Origin: Candidatus Stoquefichus sp. SB1
GTDB lineage: Bacteria > Bacillota_I > Bacilli_A > Erysipelotrichales > Coprobacillaceae
Length of the DNA stretch: 64,000 bases
Assembly (NCBI RefSeq): GCF_001244545.1
Contig: NZ_LN852694.1
Span: forward strand, 62,001-126,000
Direction: 5' to 3'
Part shown: positions 14,682 through 23,855 of the stretch, piece after piece
Layout: each line of letters begins with the position of its first letter
Position numbering within the stretch: position 1 is the stretch's first letter
Position numbers and translations under genes: made by a program
The notes under the pieces: model-generated
The model's database searches: none
Told to the model about the DNA's origin: nothing
The model's input: the letters and a program-made list of their open reading frames with translations, nothing else

Positions 14682-16883
14682 ATGAAAAAATATTTAAATA
14701 ATAATTTTATAAAAATTGCTTTTTTGTTAGTTATGGCAGTATTACTATACTATTCTTTTTATGATTATAATTATCGTAATGGGAAAAGAATAGAAGATAA
14801 CTTACGCTCTATAACTGAAGAAAATAATCAACAAACAAACACAGCTGTTACTGAAAAACTAAATGATCAGATTTATATATTACAATCATATGCAACATTA
14901 ATTTCAGAAGAAGATGATATTACCAGTGCAATGGCTTTTCAAAAGTTAGAACCATTATTAAAAACAGATATGTTTTCTCGTGTAGCTATTACTAATGCAC
15001 AGGGAATATCTTATACAAGTGATCATTTTCAACATGATTCTTCCAATCGAGAATATTACATTGAAGGAAAAAAAGGAAATAGTTATATCTCTAATTTGAT
15101 GACAAGTATGATTGATCAAAAAGAAGTGATTGTTATGAGTGTCCCTGTTTATCAAAACAATCATTTTGCTGGAGTGCTTCGTGCAACATTAAATATTGAA
15201 AAATTGAATGAATATTTTGAACTCTCATTTTTATCTGGTAATGTTTCATCTTATCTTATTCAAAGTGATGGGTTAAATCTGATTTCAAGTGAAGATATAG
15301 ATAGTCATTTTTTTGATATGTTAGGTAAGTCCCATAATGATGAATCAATAATAGAAGAAATGAAAGAAAACTTAAATAGTGGTAAAAAGGGGAGTTTGAC
15401 TTTTCAATTAAATGAAAAAACACGATACGCTTATTATTCTCCGATTGCACATACTGATTGGTTTATGTTAACGGTTTTACCTTATACAACAATACAGGAG
15501 GAGATGAGTCATAATTTTGAACAGACAATTATTCTAGCATTGAAAATCAGTTCTATTCTTTTAATCACATGTTTATATTTTTTCTATTTACAGTATCAAG
15601 GTGCAAGAACAGCTAAGAAAATGAATAAACGTATGGATGCTATTATTTCTAATACACCAGGATCAAGTTATAAACATGAAGTAACAAAACCAGATACAAT
15701 TGTCTTTTTCAAACAAGATAATCGTTTATTGGCTGGATATACGCAAGAAGAAATTAGAGAAATTATTCATGAAGATATTTATAGATTAATATTGGAAGAG
15801 GACTATCAGGCTTTACAAGCATCTTTACAGAATTTAGAATTTAATTCTGTTATTTCCAATACATATCGTATAAAAAACAAAGATAATAAAATGCAATGGA
15901 TTTTTGATCAACGTCAGATTATCCAAGAGGATCATCGTCTTATATATTATGTTGAAGTCTTAGATGTTACTGAATTAAAGGCAGCTCAAGAACAATTAAT
16001 GATTAGTGAAGAACGTTATCAAATGATTCTAAAAGAAACAGAATCTGTTATTTTTGAATGGGATACAAATACAGATCAAATGACATTTTCAGATTTATGG
16101 GTAAGTAAATATGGTTATCCAAGACAGTTAAATGGTTTTCTTGTTTTGACTTATCAGCTTTTTGAAGGGAAAACAAATACTTACATTCCATTGATAGAAA
16201 AAATGGTGGCTGGGAAAGTAGAAAGTGATCAAATAGAATGTATTCTTCCTAAAGCAAATGGTGAAGAAATATGGGTTAAAATTTTTGCAAAAGCTATCTT
16301 AAATGAAGAAGGTTATTTATTACGTATTGTTGGAAGTATTTCAGATATCAGTCAAGAAAAACAGCGAGCTTTGCAGTTGTTAGAGCGGGCTCAAAAAGAT
16401 GGACTAACGAAAACTTATAATCGAATGACTTTAGAAAATATGATTACTTTAGAATTAGAAAGAAATCCTCATCAATGTCATGTTATGTTTGCTATTGATA
16501 TTGATAATTTCAAAGTGATTAATGATACTTTAGGACATACAAGTGGAGATGAAGCATTGAAAAAGTTTTCATCTGTACTTATGTCAAGTTTTAGAGAAAA
16601 TGATATTATTGGTCGACTTGGTGGTGATGAATTTGTTGTTTTTATGAAATATCCAGATCAGTTTACAAATGAACAGATTGAAAGGAAATGTGATGATTTT
16701 CTAAAAACAATTTCTGAAATTCGATTAACAAGAAATCGTACATATCGTATACAGTGTTGTGTTGGTGTTGCTATTTATGATAGAGATGGAATGAATTATC
16801 AACAATTATTTGAATGCGCTGATAGACGATTATATCAGGCTAAAAAGAGCGGGAAAAATACTTATATTTATAAAGATGAATGA
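14682..16883 (+). CDS. Membrane diguanylate cyclase: dCache-PAS-PAS-GGDEF
   Basis: A 733-residue c-di-GMP synthase. A transmembrane helix at about 10-26 and a second near 283-303 bracket an extracellular dCache sensor (RVAITNAQGISYTS and the YISNLM..QKEVIVMSVPVY core). Two PAS-like domains follow (about 330-435 and 445-560). The cyclase domain has DIDNFKVINDTLGH and an intact GGDEF at 647-651, with the inhibitory I-site REND five residues upstream. The ATG at 14682 is taken over GTG 14673, with AGG at 14671-14673. It should convert two GTP to c-di-GMP in answer to an outside ligand. It is monocistronic. Confidence 0.92.
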   Translation: MKKYLNNNFIKIAFLLVMAVLLYYSFYDYNYRNGKRIEDNLRSITEENNQQTNTAVTEKLNDQIYILQSYATLISEEDDITSAMAFQKLEPLLKTDMFSRVAITNAQGISYTSDHFQHDSSNREYYIEGKKGNSYISNLMTSMIDQKEVIVMSVPVYQNNHFAGVLRATLNIEKLNEYFELSFLSGNVSSYLIQSDGLNLISSEDIDSHFFDMLGKSHNDESIIEEMKENLNSGKKGSLTFQLNEKTRYAYYSPIAHTDWFMLTVLPYTTIQEEMSHNFEQTIILALKISSILLITCLYFFYLQYQGARTAKKMNKRMDAIISNTPGSSYKHEVTKPDTIVFFKQDNRLLAGYTQEEIREIIHEDIYRLILEEDYQALQASLQNLEFNSVISNTYRIKNKDNKMQWIFDQRQIIQEDHRLIYYVEVLDVTELKAAQEQLMISEERYQMILKETESVIFEWDTNTDQMTFSDLWVSKYGYPRQLNGFLVLTYQLFEGKTNTYIPLIEKMVAGKVESDQIECILPKANGEEIWVKIFAKAILNEEGYLLRIVGSISDISQEKQRALQLLERAQKDGLTKTYNRMTLENMITLELERNPHQCHVMFAIDIDNFKVINDTLGHTSGDEALKKFSSVLMSSFRENDIIGRLGGDEFVVFMKYPDQFTNEQIERKCDDFLKTISEIRLTRNRTYRIQCCVGVAIYDRDGMNYQQLFECADRRLYQAKKSGKNTYIYKDE

Positions 16884-16893
16884 TAGTGAAAGT

Positions 16894-16925
16894 ACAAAAG
16901 AAGCAAATATTGCTTCTTTTGTGTT
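16894..16925. terminator. Bidirectional terminator
   Basis: ACAAAAGAAGCAA at 16894-16906 pairs perfectly with TTGCTTCTTTTGT at 16910-16922. It serves both the GGDEF gene and the convergent small membrane gene. Confidence 0.8.
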
Positions 16926-16932
16926 TCTCTAA

Positions 16933-17238
16933 CTATTTTTGATTTGAGTGATTTACTTTATGTTGATGAATACGATTTGATACAAATGATATACTACCAA
17001 CTGATAATGTAATTAATGACCATAATGGTTTTTCACTCAAAAATTGAATTACACCATAAATAATGAGACAAAGGCTAACAATAGCACTCACTGCAGTTCC
17101 AATCTTATCAACTTGTTTTGATGGATGACGCAATTTTTTACTTTTCTTAATAATAGAATGAGTTGCATTCATCATTCTTTCTGTTTTGTTTTTAGATGCT
17201 GCTAAAGCAGTCTGTGTATATTCTAAGGGTTGTTTCAT
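16933..17238 (-). CDS. Small basic membrane protein
   Basis: A 101-residue protein with a cytosolic, lysine-rich first half and two hydrophobic segments near 50-66 and 71-87, ending in a His/Lys-rich tail. It is not recognised as a family. Its ATG follows the permease stop with no gap (TAA-ATG), with GGAGG inside the permease's last codons, so it is translationally coupled and probably a partner or accessory of that permease. Confidence 0.6.
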   Translation of the reverse strand: MKQPLEYTQTALAASKNKTERMMNATHSIIKKSKKLRHPSKQVDKIGTAVSAIVSLCLIIYGVIQFLSEKPLWSLITLSVGSISFVSNRIHQHKVNHSNQK

Positions 17239-17940
17239 TTATTTTTCCTCCGTATGATTGATTTTGTTTAATAATATGAAGATTATACTGCTTATTACAA
17301 AAAGTGATATTCCAATAATAAGCAGTAAGGCTATGAGACTATCAGAGATATTAACAAAGATGATAATATTGCCATAAATACCGTATAGTATAAAGAAACT
17401 TATCAGAGTCATAATAACTGATTTTTTGATTGTGTTAATACCCATTATGATAATTCCGATGGTGTTAGAAAATATTGAAGAAATAAGAACTGATTGAAAG
17501 GTGGATAATAATAAATTCACTGTAATGATATCTGATACAATAGGAATAAATGATTCAGTCATTGAAAAGAAAATAAGTGGTATTATTGTATGGATTATTA
17601 TTGATATCATTATGAATAAAAAGATTAAGAATACTCTTATTATCAATATTTTAGAATCAAAAACTAAATAAGACAAAGGCAATATCTGTTTATAAGAAAA
17701 GTCTTTTACAATCAAATGGTTATACATTACTGTTGATAGAATGCTAGAAGTCAAAAGACTGATAATACAGGTCAATTGAAAAATGTTATTATAAGTCATA
17801 AATGTTCTTTCTTGTGTGATTTGTGCGACATTTGCTATAAAGTAAATAAATGTTAATATGATTCCTGCTAGTATACAAGATGTGATGAAATAAAATCTTA
17901 AATTGATACGTTGTAATTCTAACTTTATCAGTTTTGACAT
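17239..17940 (-). CDS. ABC-2-like membrane permease, no ATPase beside it
   Basis: A 233-residue protein with about six transmembrane helices, an N-terminal KLIKLELQR start and a long hydrophobic run, as in ABC-2-type exporter permeases. The usual cognate ATPase is not adjacent; the next genes are a TetR regulator upstream and a small membrane protein downstream. AAAGGAG precedes the ATG. A TetR-like operator (17971-17983) lies between it and the regulator, so it is probably induced by the TetR ligand. It may borrow an ATPase from elsewhere or be a remnant of a larger operon. Confidence 0.65.
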   Translation of the reverse strand: MSKLIKLELQRINLRFYFITSCILAGIILTFIYFIANVAQITQERTFMTYNNIFQLTCIISLLTSSILSTVMYNHLIVKDFSYKQILPLSYLVFDSKILIIRVFLIFLFIMISIIIHTIIPLIFFSMTESFIPIVSDIITVNLLLSTFQSVLISSIFSNTIGIIIMGINTIKKSVIMTLISFFILYGIYGNIIIFVNISDSLIALLLIIGISLFVISSIIFILLNKINHTEEK

Positions 17941-17969
17941 TGGTATTGTCTCCTTTATTATTTTTAAAA

Positions 17970-17984
17970 ACCGACCGTTGGTCT
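17970..17984. promoter_or_regulatory. TetR operator upstream of the permease
   Basis: GACC-GTT-GGTC at 17973-17983. On the minus strand it reads CAACGGTCGGTTT, matching TAACGGTCTGTTT at 18691-18703 next to the tetR start. Confidence 0.65.
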
Positions 17985-17995
17985 TTTTTTAGGTC

Positions 17996-18028
17996 AAAAA
18001 ATAAACTGTAAAAAAACAGTTATTTTTT
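17996..18028 (-). terminator. Terminator of the tetR gene
   Basis: On the minus strand AATAACTG pairs with CAGTTTATT around an AT loop and is followed by T6. It separates tetR from the permease promoter. Confidence 0.55.
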
Positions 18029-18042
18029 ACGATAATTACTCA

Positions 18043-18672
18043 TTAAGCATATGTTTTTAACAAAGCAGAGATGAGATAATCATCTAAAATATCTAATCCA
18101 AGTTGAGCCATGGTAAATTGCAAATAGTTTAATCGTTCTTTTGTATCCGCATAGTTACGTTCAAACAAGATAGGATTTGCCCAATAATTTAAGAGCATTA
18201 AGAACACTTCTGAACAAAGCGCAGGTTGAGTTGTTGTAAAAGATCCATCTTCAATACCTTCTTCGATGAGTTTACAAATGATAGGAGCGTCTTGTTTTAT
18301 ACAGCTTTGCATACCACCTACTACAAAATAGGGATCAATATGAGTAGTTATCGCTTTGTCAAGTGAATAAGTTTCTGTGTCAGTTACGAGTTGATAAAGT
18401 ATTATTTTGAGTTTTTCTTTTGCATTTTCACCTTGTGTATTTTTGATAATATTATGAAATCTTTCATTAACATAATGAACACGTTTTTGCATGACAGCAT
18501 TTAAAATCTCTTCTTTTGATTTAAAGTGATGATAAAGTCCACCTTTTGAAAGTTTTGTGATATCAAGAATATCTTGTATACTTGTTTGTTCATAGCCTTT
18601 TTTTGAAAATAGTTCTGCTGAAACATTAATAATGGCTTCTCGTGTTTGTTCTGGTTGTTTGCTTCTTCCCAT
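18043..18672 (-). CDS. TetR-family transcriptional regulator
   Basis: A 209-residue TetR repressor. The DNA-binding half is textbook: TREAIINVSAELFSKKGY, then SIQDILDITKLSKGGLYHHF with the recognition helix (residues 11-55). The C-terminal ligand domain is helical and contains a C-C pair typical of many stand-alone members. AGGAGG precedes the ATG at 18672. Matching operators are found in front of its own gene and in front of the permease, so it likely represses both. The ligand is unknown, possibly a toxic small molecule exported by the permease. Confidence 0.9.
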   Translation of the reverse strand: MGRSKQPEQTREAIINVSAELFSKKGYEQTSIQDILDITKLSKGGLYHHFKSKEEILNAVMQKRVHYVNERFHNIIKNTQGENAKEKLKIILYQLVTDTETYSLDKAITTHIDPYFVVGGMQSCIKQDAPIICKLIEEGIEDGSFTTTQPALCSEVFLMLLNYWANPILFERNYADTKERLNYLQFTMAQLGLDILDDYLISALLKTYA

Positions 18673-18690
18673 AACGTCCTCCTAACAAAC

Positions 18691-18705
18691 TAACGGTCTG
18701 TTTTG
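18691..18705. promoter_or_regulatory. TetR operator upstream of tetR
   Basis: TAACGGTCTGTTTTG shares AACGGTC-GTTT with the permease operator, which implies autoregulation. Confidence 0.65.
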
Positions 18706-18970
18706 AATATCATAACAAATGATTTATAGACTGTCAAGCATTGATTAGTCAGTAAATTTTAAATATATCCATTACTTAATTGCAATATTGGAATTAACTT
18801 TATCTTTATATATGAAGGAAATGGATGAACGGAAGTATGAACTGTTAAGAGGCTATTATATAGCTTTTCTTATATCAAAAAGAGATAATGACTATTGAAA
18901 TAGTGGTATCTATAATATCTGAAAAAATATGAAAAGACATATATTAGTAAAGGAAGTGGATAGTATTTCC
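18706..18970. other. Intergenic stretch between two divergent TetR genes
   Basis: Apart from the operators and promoter listed separately, this AT-rich stretch shows only a 25-codon frame at 18821-18898 with a weak AAGGA site, which I do not call as a gene. No RNA gene or repeat is visible. Confidence 0.5.
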
Positions 18971-18999
18971 TTGACAAAGCGAGGTTTATATCACATAAT
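18971..18999 (+). promoter_or_regulatory. Promoter of the WHG-type TetR gene
   Basis: -35 TTGACA at 18971-18976, 17-base spacer, -10 CATAAT at 18994-18999. Confidence 0.75.
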
Positions 19000-19001
19000 A
19001 G

Positions 19002-19027
19002 AACATATGTTATAGAACGTATGTTAT
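19002..19027. promoter_or_regulatory. Tandem operator downstream of the -10 box
   Basis: AACATATGTTATAG at 19002-19015 is followed directly by AACGTATGTTATAA at 19016-19029, a 14-bp direct repeat; the first unit begins with a perfect AACATATGTT palindrome. It lies over the likely transcription start, as expected for self-repression by the TetR protein encoded next. Confidence 0.65.
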
Positions 19028-19046
19028 AAATAAAGGAGGCGTGGTT

Positions 19047-19622
19047 ATGCCACCAAAAGCAAAGTTTACACGAGAGCAGATTTCCTCTGCCGCACTAAAT
19101 ATTATTAAAGAAAAAGGAGTGGAGAGCTTAACAGCAAGGGAACTTGGTAGAAGTTTAGGTAGCTCTGCTTGTCCTATCTTTACTGTTTTTGAAAACATGG
19201 AGGAGGTAAGCGAAGCAGCAAAGCAACTGGCAAGAGATTTATATGCTGAATATATAAATGCAGGTCTTAAAGATACACCAGCGTTTAAAGGGGTTGGTAT
19301 GCAATATATCAAATTTGCAATCGAAGAGCCTAAGCTATTTCAACTTTTGTTTATGTCAGAGCAACAAAATAAACCCAATTTCCAAAATGTCTTACCTATT
19401 ATTGATGAAAACTATTCGGAAATTCTTTTGTCAGTAGAGTCTAGTTTTGGTGTTCACGACAAGATTGCTGAAAAACTATATCAGCATTTATGGATATATA
19501 CACATGGTATTGCAGTATTATGTGCTACCAATATGTGTGTATTTACTACTGATGAAATTGGAACAATGATGACTGAAGTGTTACGTGGGTTACTTCAGAT
19601 ATTGTCAATAGGTGAGGTTTAA
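19047..19622 (+). CDS. TetR/AcrR-family regulator of the adjacent ABC transporter
   Basis: A 191-residue TetR-type protein. The N-terminal helix-turn-helix spans about 10-50 (FTREQISSAALNIIKEKG, SLTARELGRSLGSSACPIF). Its recognition helix has the SACPIFTVF form seen in the subgroup with a WHG-type C-terminal domain. The ATG at 19047 has GGAGG 7 bases upstream; GTG 19041 is too close. The ABC ATPase and permease genes follow on the same strand, so it likely controls them along with itself. Confidence 0.88.
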   Translation: MPPKAKFTREQISSAALNIIKEKGVESLTARELGRSLGSSACPIFTVFENMEEVSEAAKQLARDLYAEYINAGLKDTPAFKGVGMQYIKFAIEEPKLFQLLFMSEQQNKPNFQNVLPIIDENYSEILLSVESSFGVHDKIAEKLYQHLWIYTHGIAVLCATNMCVFTTDEIGTMMTEVLRGLLQILSIGEV

Positions 19623-19876
19623 GAAGTCATGACCTTTTCTAAAATAGGAGAGTTTATTTCAATACACATATTTTAAAAAAGTTTTTGTTTATTGATTACA
19701 TGCTGGGAGAAAATGACTATAGGTTTTGTATGTAGATTGATTTTCTTTGTATGAAATATCTTGTGATTATGTTGTCATATATATCAATTGCTTGACATTG
19801 TAATATAGGAGTGATGATTTTAAAAGGAATATTATATTAAGTACAGATACGTATGTACATAAAGGAGAATAAAGAA

Positions 19877-20569
19877 ATGATAAAAATTTCGAAGATTATA
19901 AAAGCTTATGGAGTAGGTGATAACAAAGCGGAAATATTAAAGGGTATCAGTTTAGAAATCGCTGATGGAGATTTTGCAGTCATCTTAGGTGCATCAGGAT
20001 CAGGGAAGTCTACCTTTTTAAATGTGATTTCAGGTCTTGAGCGTCCTGACAGTGGTATTGTTGCGTATGATAATGTCGATATTACGAAGTTTTCAGAAGT
20101 AGAATTGACACGTTTTCGTAAATGTAACATAGGATTTATTTTTCAGCAATATTATCTATTGCCCAATATGAATGTTGAAAAAAATGTAAGAATGGGAGCC
20201 GATCTTGCCAATAATAAAGATTATCATAAAATTATTAAAGCAGTAGGTCTTGATGGTAAGCAGAGCAAATTTCCCAGCGAACTTTCAGGTGGAGAGCAGC
20301 AAAGGGTATCGATTGCACGAGCGCTTGCTAAAAAACCTAAAGTGTTGTTTCTTGATGAGCCAACGGGAGCATTAGACGAGCAAACAGGTAGACAAATTCT
20401 GGACTATATATGTAAATTACATAATGAATATGGGTTTACTATTGTTATGGTTACACACAATCAAAATATTGCAGAAATGGCAAACACAGTTATTCATATG
20501 AACAGTGGTAGAGTATCAGAAGTCTATAAAAATGTCACAGTGAAAACTGCTTATGAGATAGGGTGGTGA
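19877..20569 (+). CDS. ABC transporter ATP-binding protein (LolD/MacB type)
   Basis: A 230-residue ATPase with Walker A GASGSGKST at 38-46, Q-loop Gln90, signature LSGGEQQR at 136-143, Walker B VLFLDEP at 156-162, D-loop ALDE and H-loop His (MVTHN). This is the subfamily that powers FtsX-type permeases for export or mechanical work, not import. The ATG at 19877 follows AAAGGAG; an ATG at 19853 would include the ribosome site. The permease gene begins 5 bases after its stop. Confidence 0.95.
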   Translation: MIKISKIIKAYGVGDNKAEILKGISLEIADGDFAVILGASGSGKSTFLNVISGLERPDSGIVAYDNVDITKFSEVELTRFRKCNIGFIFQQYYLLPNMNVEKNVRMGADLANNKDYHKIIKAVGLDGKQSKFPSELSGGEQQRVSIARALAKKPKVLFLDEPTGALDEQTGRQILDYICKLHNEYGFTIVMVTHNQNIAEMANTVIHMNSGRVSEVYKNVTVKTAYEIGW

Positions 20570-20574
20570 TAGAT

Positions 20575-21714
20575 ATGATTGTTGGATTTAAGGATGTTTT
20601 TAAACTGATAGGAATATCTATTGTTGCATGTTGTGCAGTATTTGTATGTACTCTTTTTCTAAACTATAATCTTGATCTTGTTGCAATGGAAAGTGAAATC
20701 ACAATGGTGGCCGGTAAGGCTATGTATGATGCTGTTGTCTCTATGGGAAGGGTCATAGCGATAGTATCAGGGTGTTGCTTAGTGCTTACATCAGTCGTTA
20801 TGCTGATGTTTTATATAAAAAATTATATTGACATACATTGCAAAGAACTTGGTATTTTAAAGGCATTAGGATATTCGAATATGACAATTGCAAGAAGTTT
20901 TTGGGTGTTTGGTCTGAGTATTTTATTAGGTTGTGTTGTTGGATATGTGATAGCTTATCTTTATTTACCAACATTCTATATGCAAAATAACACAGATAAG
21001 CTTTTCCCAGATATTATGGTGCAATTTCATCCATTGTTATGCTTTTTACTTACAATTGCTCCAACACTGTTGTTTTCAATAATCTCTGTACTGTATGCAG
21101 ATTTTAAACTGAAACAACCTGTTATTAACTTATTAAGAGAAATTAAGCCAGTGAAATTCAAAAAAATCAAGTATAAAAATAGTGAACTCCCTTTTTTACA
21201 AGAATTACCTAAAACAACAGTTAGATCTCAAAAGACACTTGTTTTCTTTACCGCTTTTTCAGCATTTTGTTTTTCTGCAATGGTGCAGATGTCTATGTCT
21301 ATGAAGCAACTTGCAAGTGAAAACTATGCTTTTATGATTATCACAATTGGATTAATACTAAGTTTTATAACTTTAATTCTGTCCTTGTCTACAGTAGTCA
21401 AAGGAAATGTGAAGACGATTGCAATGATGAGGGTATTTGGGTATGAACATCGCATTTGTAGTCAGAAGATTTTAGGTGCATATAGATTGTTTGCTTATAT
21501 TGGCTTTTTCATAGGTACACTGTATCAATATGTTTTACTCAAATTGATGGTGACAGTCTTATTTGCAAATATTGAGAATATGCCTGATTATCATTTTGAC
21601 TTTCAAATTCTTCTGATTACACTGATTGCTTTTGTTGTGGTTTATGAAATTATTCTTTATGTTTACTCTTTACAAATTAAAAGATTGTCATTAAAGAGTG
21701 TTATGGTGGAATAA
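20575..21714 (+). CDS. FtsX-family ABC permease
   Basis: A 379-residue membrane protein with two FtsX-like units. The first has the conserved KELGILKALGYSNMTIARSF coupling segment (residues 95-114) followed by two helices; the second spans about 240-375 and contains AMMRVFGYEHR. It lacks a large MacB periplasmic domain, and is shorter than BceB-type permeases. With the preceding ATPase it should form an exporter or lipid/peptide extractor under TetR control. Substrate unknown. GGTGG precedes the ATG. Confidence 0.88.
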   Translation: MIVGFKDVFKLIGISIVACCAVFVCTLFLNYNLDLVAMESEITMVAGKAMYDAVVSMGRVIAIVSGCCLVLTSVVMLMFYIKNYIDIHCKELGILKALGYSNMTIARSFWVFGLSILLGCVVGYVIAYLYLPTFYMQNNTDKLFPDIMVQFHPLLCFLLTIAPTLLFSIISVLYADFKLKQPVINLLREIKPVKFKKIKYKNSELPFLQELPKTTVRSQKTLVFFTAFSAFCFSAMVQMSMSMKQLASENYAFMIITIGLILSFITLILSLSTVVKGNVKTIAMMRVFGYEHRICSQKILGAYRLFAYIGFFIGTLYQYVLLKLMVTVLFANIENMPDYHFDFQILLITLIAFVVVYEIILYVYSLQIKRLSLKSVMVE

Positions 21715-21788
21715 AGGTGTTTTGGTTTGATAATAAAAAGAAGTATATCTCATATGTAATGAATGAAAATATCAAGTATTGTAGTCAT

Positions 21789-21814
21789 TAAAAAAAGCTG
21801 CTAATAATAGCAGC
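21789..21814 (-). terminator. Terminator of the PAS-GGDEF gene
   Basis: GCTGCTA at 21797-21803 pairs with TAGCAGC at 21808-21814; on the minus strand it is followed by a T run of about 7. Confidence 0.8.
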
Positions 21815-21853
21815 ACAAAAGAAATAAGTTAAGAATGATATAACTATATTTTA

Positions 21854-23647
21854 TTAGTAAGGTATTTCATTGTGTAAGAACAAGTGAATAATATCACTAA
21901 TGATACGGAGTGTATATCGTTCTTCACCACTACCATGACGTAACGAATGGCAATCTTCAAAACATAAAAACATATGTAAATCATTATTTTCTTTTAATGG
22001 ACATAGAATTGCAGCCAATGTTAATCTTTGTGTAAACCATTGTCTTATTTGATTATTTTCAATGGATTGAATATTTGTATAAGCAAAAATTCTAGATGAA
22101 TTGTTTTCTTTATCTTGTAATTCTTGAACAACTGGTAAATGAGTTTCATTGATTTGATAAATGGGATCACTGATCCATTCATAAGAACGCTGAAAAATAT
22201 GGTTTTCTTTAATATAGAGAGTGATACGATCACAGTCAAAAGTTTTTCCAATAAATTCTAATACATAATTCATCGCTTTTTGCTTATTAGAATTTGTTAT
22301 TAAAATACGTATAACATATTCAATAATATGATCATGGAAAGTTTTTTTCATATATTTTTGTGGTTCAACAGTTGCTTGTTGTTGAGGATTATGATTGGTA
22401 AAGACAGAAAATTGTCCTTTACCTTCTTTTTTTGACTGATACATTGCAATATCTGCATGTTCAAACAATTCTTCATAATTATGTCCATGTTCTGGGTAAA
22501 AACTAATGCCAATACTACAATTGATTTCACATTGTAGTCTTTGAGTCAAGATAAATTCAAAAGTTGTTTGAATACGTTCTGCTTTATTAGTAGCAATCTG
22601 GTAATCAGGCAAATTCATTAAACATATCACAAATTCATCGCCACCAAGTCTGGCAGCAATATCGTGTGGACGAATCATTGCTTTTAATTCTTCAGCAATT
22701 GCACATAAGACTTCATCACCTTTGGTATGACCATAAGTATCATTAATCACTTTAAAATCATCTATATCAATTAATATAAATGCAAATAAATCATCATTTA
22801 ATGAAATATAATCTTCCAATTGACGTAAACATTCTCGTCTATTATATAACCCCGTTAAAGGATCTAAAGCAGCTTCTTCTTTTGATTTCATAATTTCTTG
22901 TTTTTGATCATGGATATCTGTAATGACACCAAGAATTTTAATCAGATTTCCTTCTTCATCACGCAGTGATGTTCCTTGTGTATAAACCCAACGATATCCT
23001 TTATCACGATATTTTAAACGATACTCACATTGCATATGATCTTTTCCTTGACGAATTAATTGAAAAGCATTACGGACAATGGGCTCATCATCTGGATAGA
23101 TGATATGGGAAGAAAATAGAGAATCAGGAAATCCATTAATAGGAATGGTATATCCAAATTTCTTTTCAAGATTATCAGAATAATAGACTTCATTATGAGG
23201 ACAATCATATTCAAAAACAATATCTTGTGTTTGAGAAAGGATATATTCTAAGCGTTTTTCACTAATCTTTAATGCTTCTTCATTTCTTTTTTCTTCTTCT
23301 ATATCATGAAATATACAATGAAAAAAAGCTTCTTCCTGATTACGTTTTATATATTGTGCACTAATCCATATCCATTTTAAAGTTCCATCTTTACATACTA
23401 AACGATTTTCATACATAAAGACACCATCTTTTTTGACTTGACGCATAATTTCATCTAAAATATGTTCACGTTCTTCTTGATAAATAACTTGGATTAATTG
23501 ATTTTGGAAACGTTCTTGAAATTCTTCTTGAGTATATCCAATTAGAGAAAAAAGTGAAGAATCTGCTTGAATTAAAGTAAAAGATGAATCACAGCGACAA
23601 TCAAAAACACCACCAGTTTTTGTTTTATACTTTTTTATGTTTTGCAT
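21854..23647 (-). CDS. Cytosolic diguanylate cyclase: PAS-PAS-GGDEF with C-terminal GAF-like domain
   Basis: A 597-residue protein without transmembrane helices. Two PAS domains with PAC motifs (about 15-120 and 130-252) lead to the GGDEF domain. It has DIDDFKVINDTYGH, GGDEF at 335-339, and the I-site RPHD five residues before it. The last 150 residues (TFDCDRITLYIKEN, FTQRLTLAAILCPL) look like a GAF domain, an unusual place since GAF units normally precede the cyclase. GAGGTG precedes the ATG. It should make c-di-GMP in response to a redox, light or small-molecule cue. Confidence 0.9.
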   Translation of the reverse strand: MQNIKKYKTKTGGVFDCRCDSSFTLIQADSSLFSLIGYTQEEFQERFQNQLIQVIYQEEREHILDEIMRQVKKDGVFMYENRLVCKDGTLKWIWISAQYIKRNQEEAFFHCIFHDIEEEKRNEEALKISEKRLEYILSQTQDIVFEYDCPHNEVYYSDNLEKKFGYTIPINGFPDSLFSSHIIYPDDEPIVRNAFQLIRQGKDHMQCEYRLKYRDKGYRWVYTQGTSLRDEEGNLIKILGVITDIHDQKQEIMKSKEEAALDPLTGLYNRRECLRQLEDYISLNDDLFAFILIDIDDFKVINDTYGHTKGDEVLCAIAEELKAMIRPHDIAARLGGDEFVICLMNLPDYQIATNKAERIQTTFEFILTQRLQCEINCSIGISFYPEHGHNYEELFEHADIAMYQSKKEGKGQFSVFTNHNPQQQATVEPQKYMKKTFHDHIIEYVIRILITNSNKQKAMNYVLEFIGKTFDCDRITLYIKENHIFQRSYEWISDPIYQINETHLPVVQELQDKENNSSRIFAYTNIQSIENNQIRQWFTQRLTLAAILCPLKENNDLHMFLCFEDCHSLRHGSGEERYTLRIISDIIHLFLHNEIPY

Positions 23648-23813
23648 AGAGACACCTCATTTGTTTGTCATAACTTAGTCATAGTATATCACTTTTGCCC
23701 AAATGATAGTACTGATTTAATTAATAATCCCCATTTTATCAGTTATTTTTGTATTAAGTATTAAATATTCATCTTATCTTTTTAAATAATCTAAATAATA
23801 TTTGTTTTCAATC

Positions 23814-23839
23814 AAAAAAATTCCTTGACGGAATTTTTT
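23814..23839. terminator. Terminator downstream of the small membrane gene
   Basis: AAAAAATTCC and GGAATTTTTT around a TTGAC loop. Symmetric A and T runs allow either direction; it serves the minus-strand gene ending at 23856. Confidence 0.75.
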
Positions 23840-23855
23840 CTATTTGCTTAAAACA

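Noticed and set aside
18821-18898. A 25-codon frame between the two TetR genes
   Set aside because: It has only a weak AAGGA site, no hydrophobic or domain pattern, and may be chance in AT-rich DNA.
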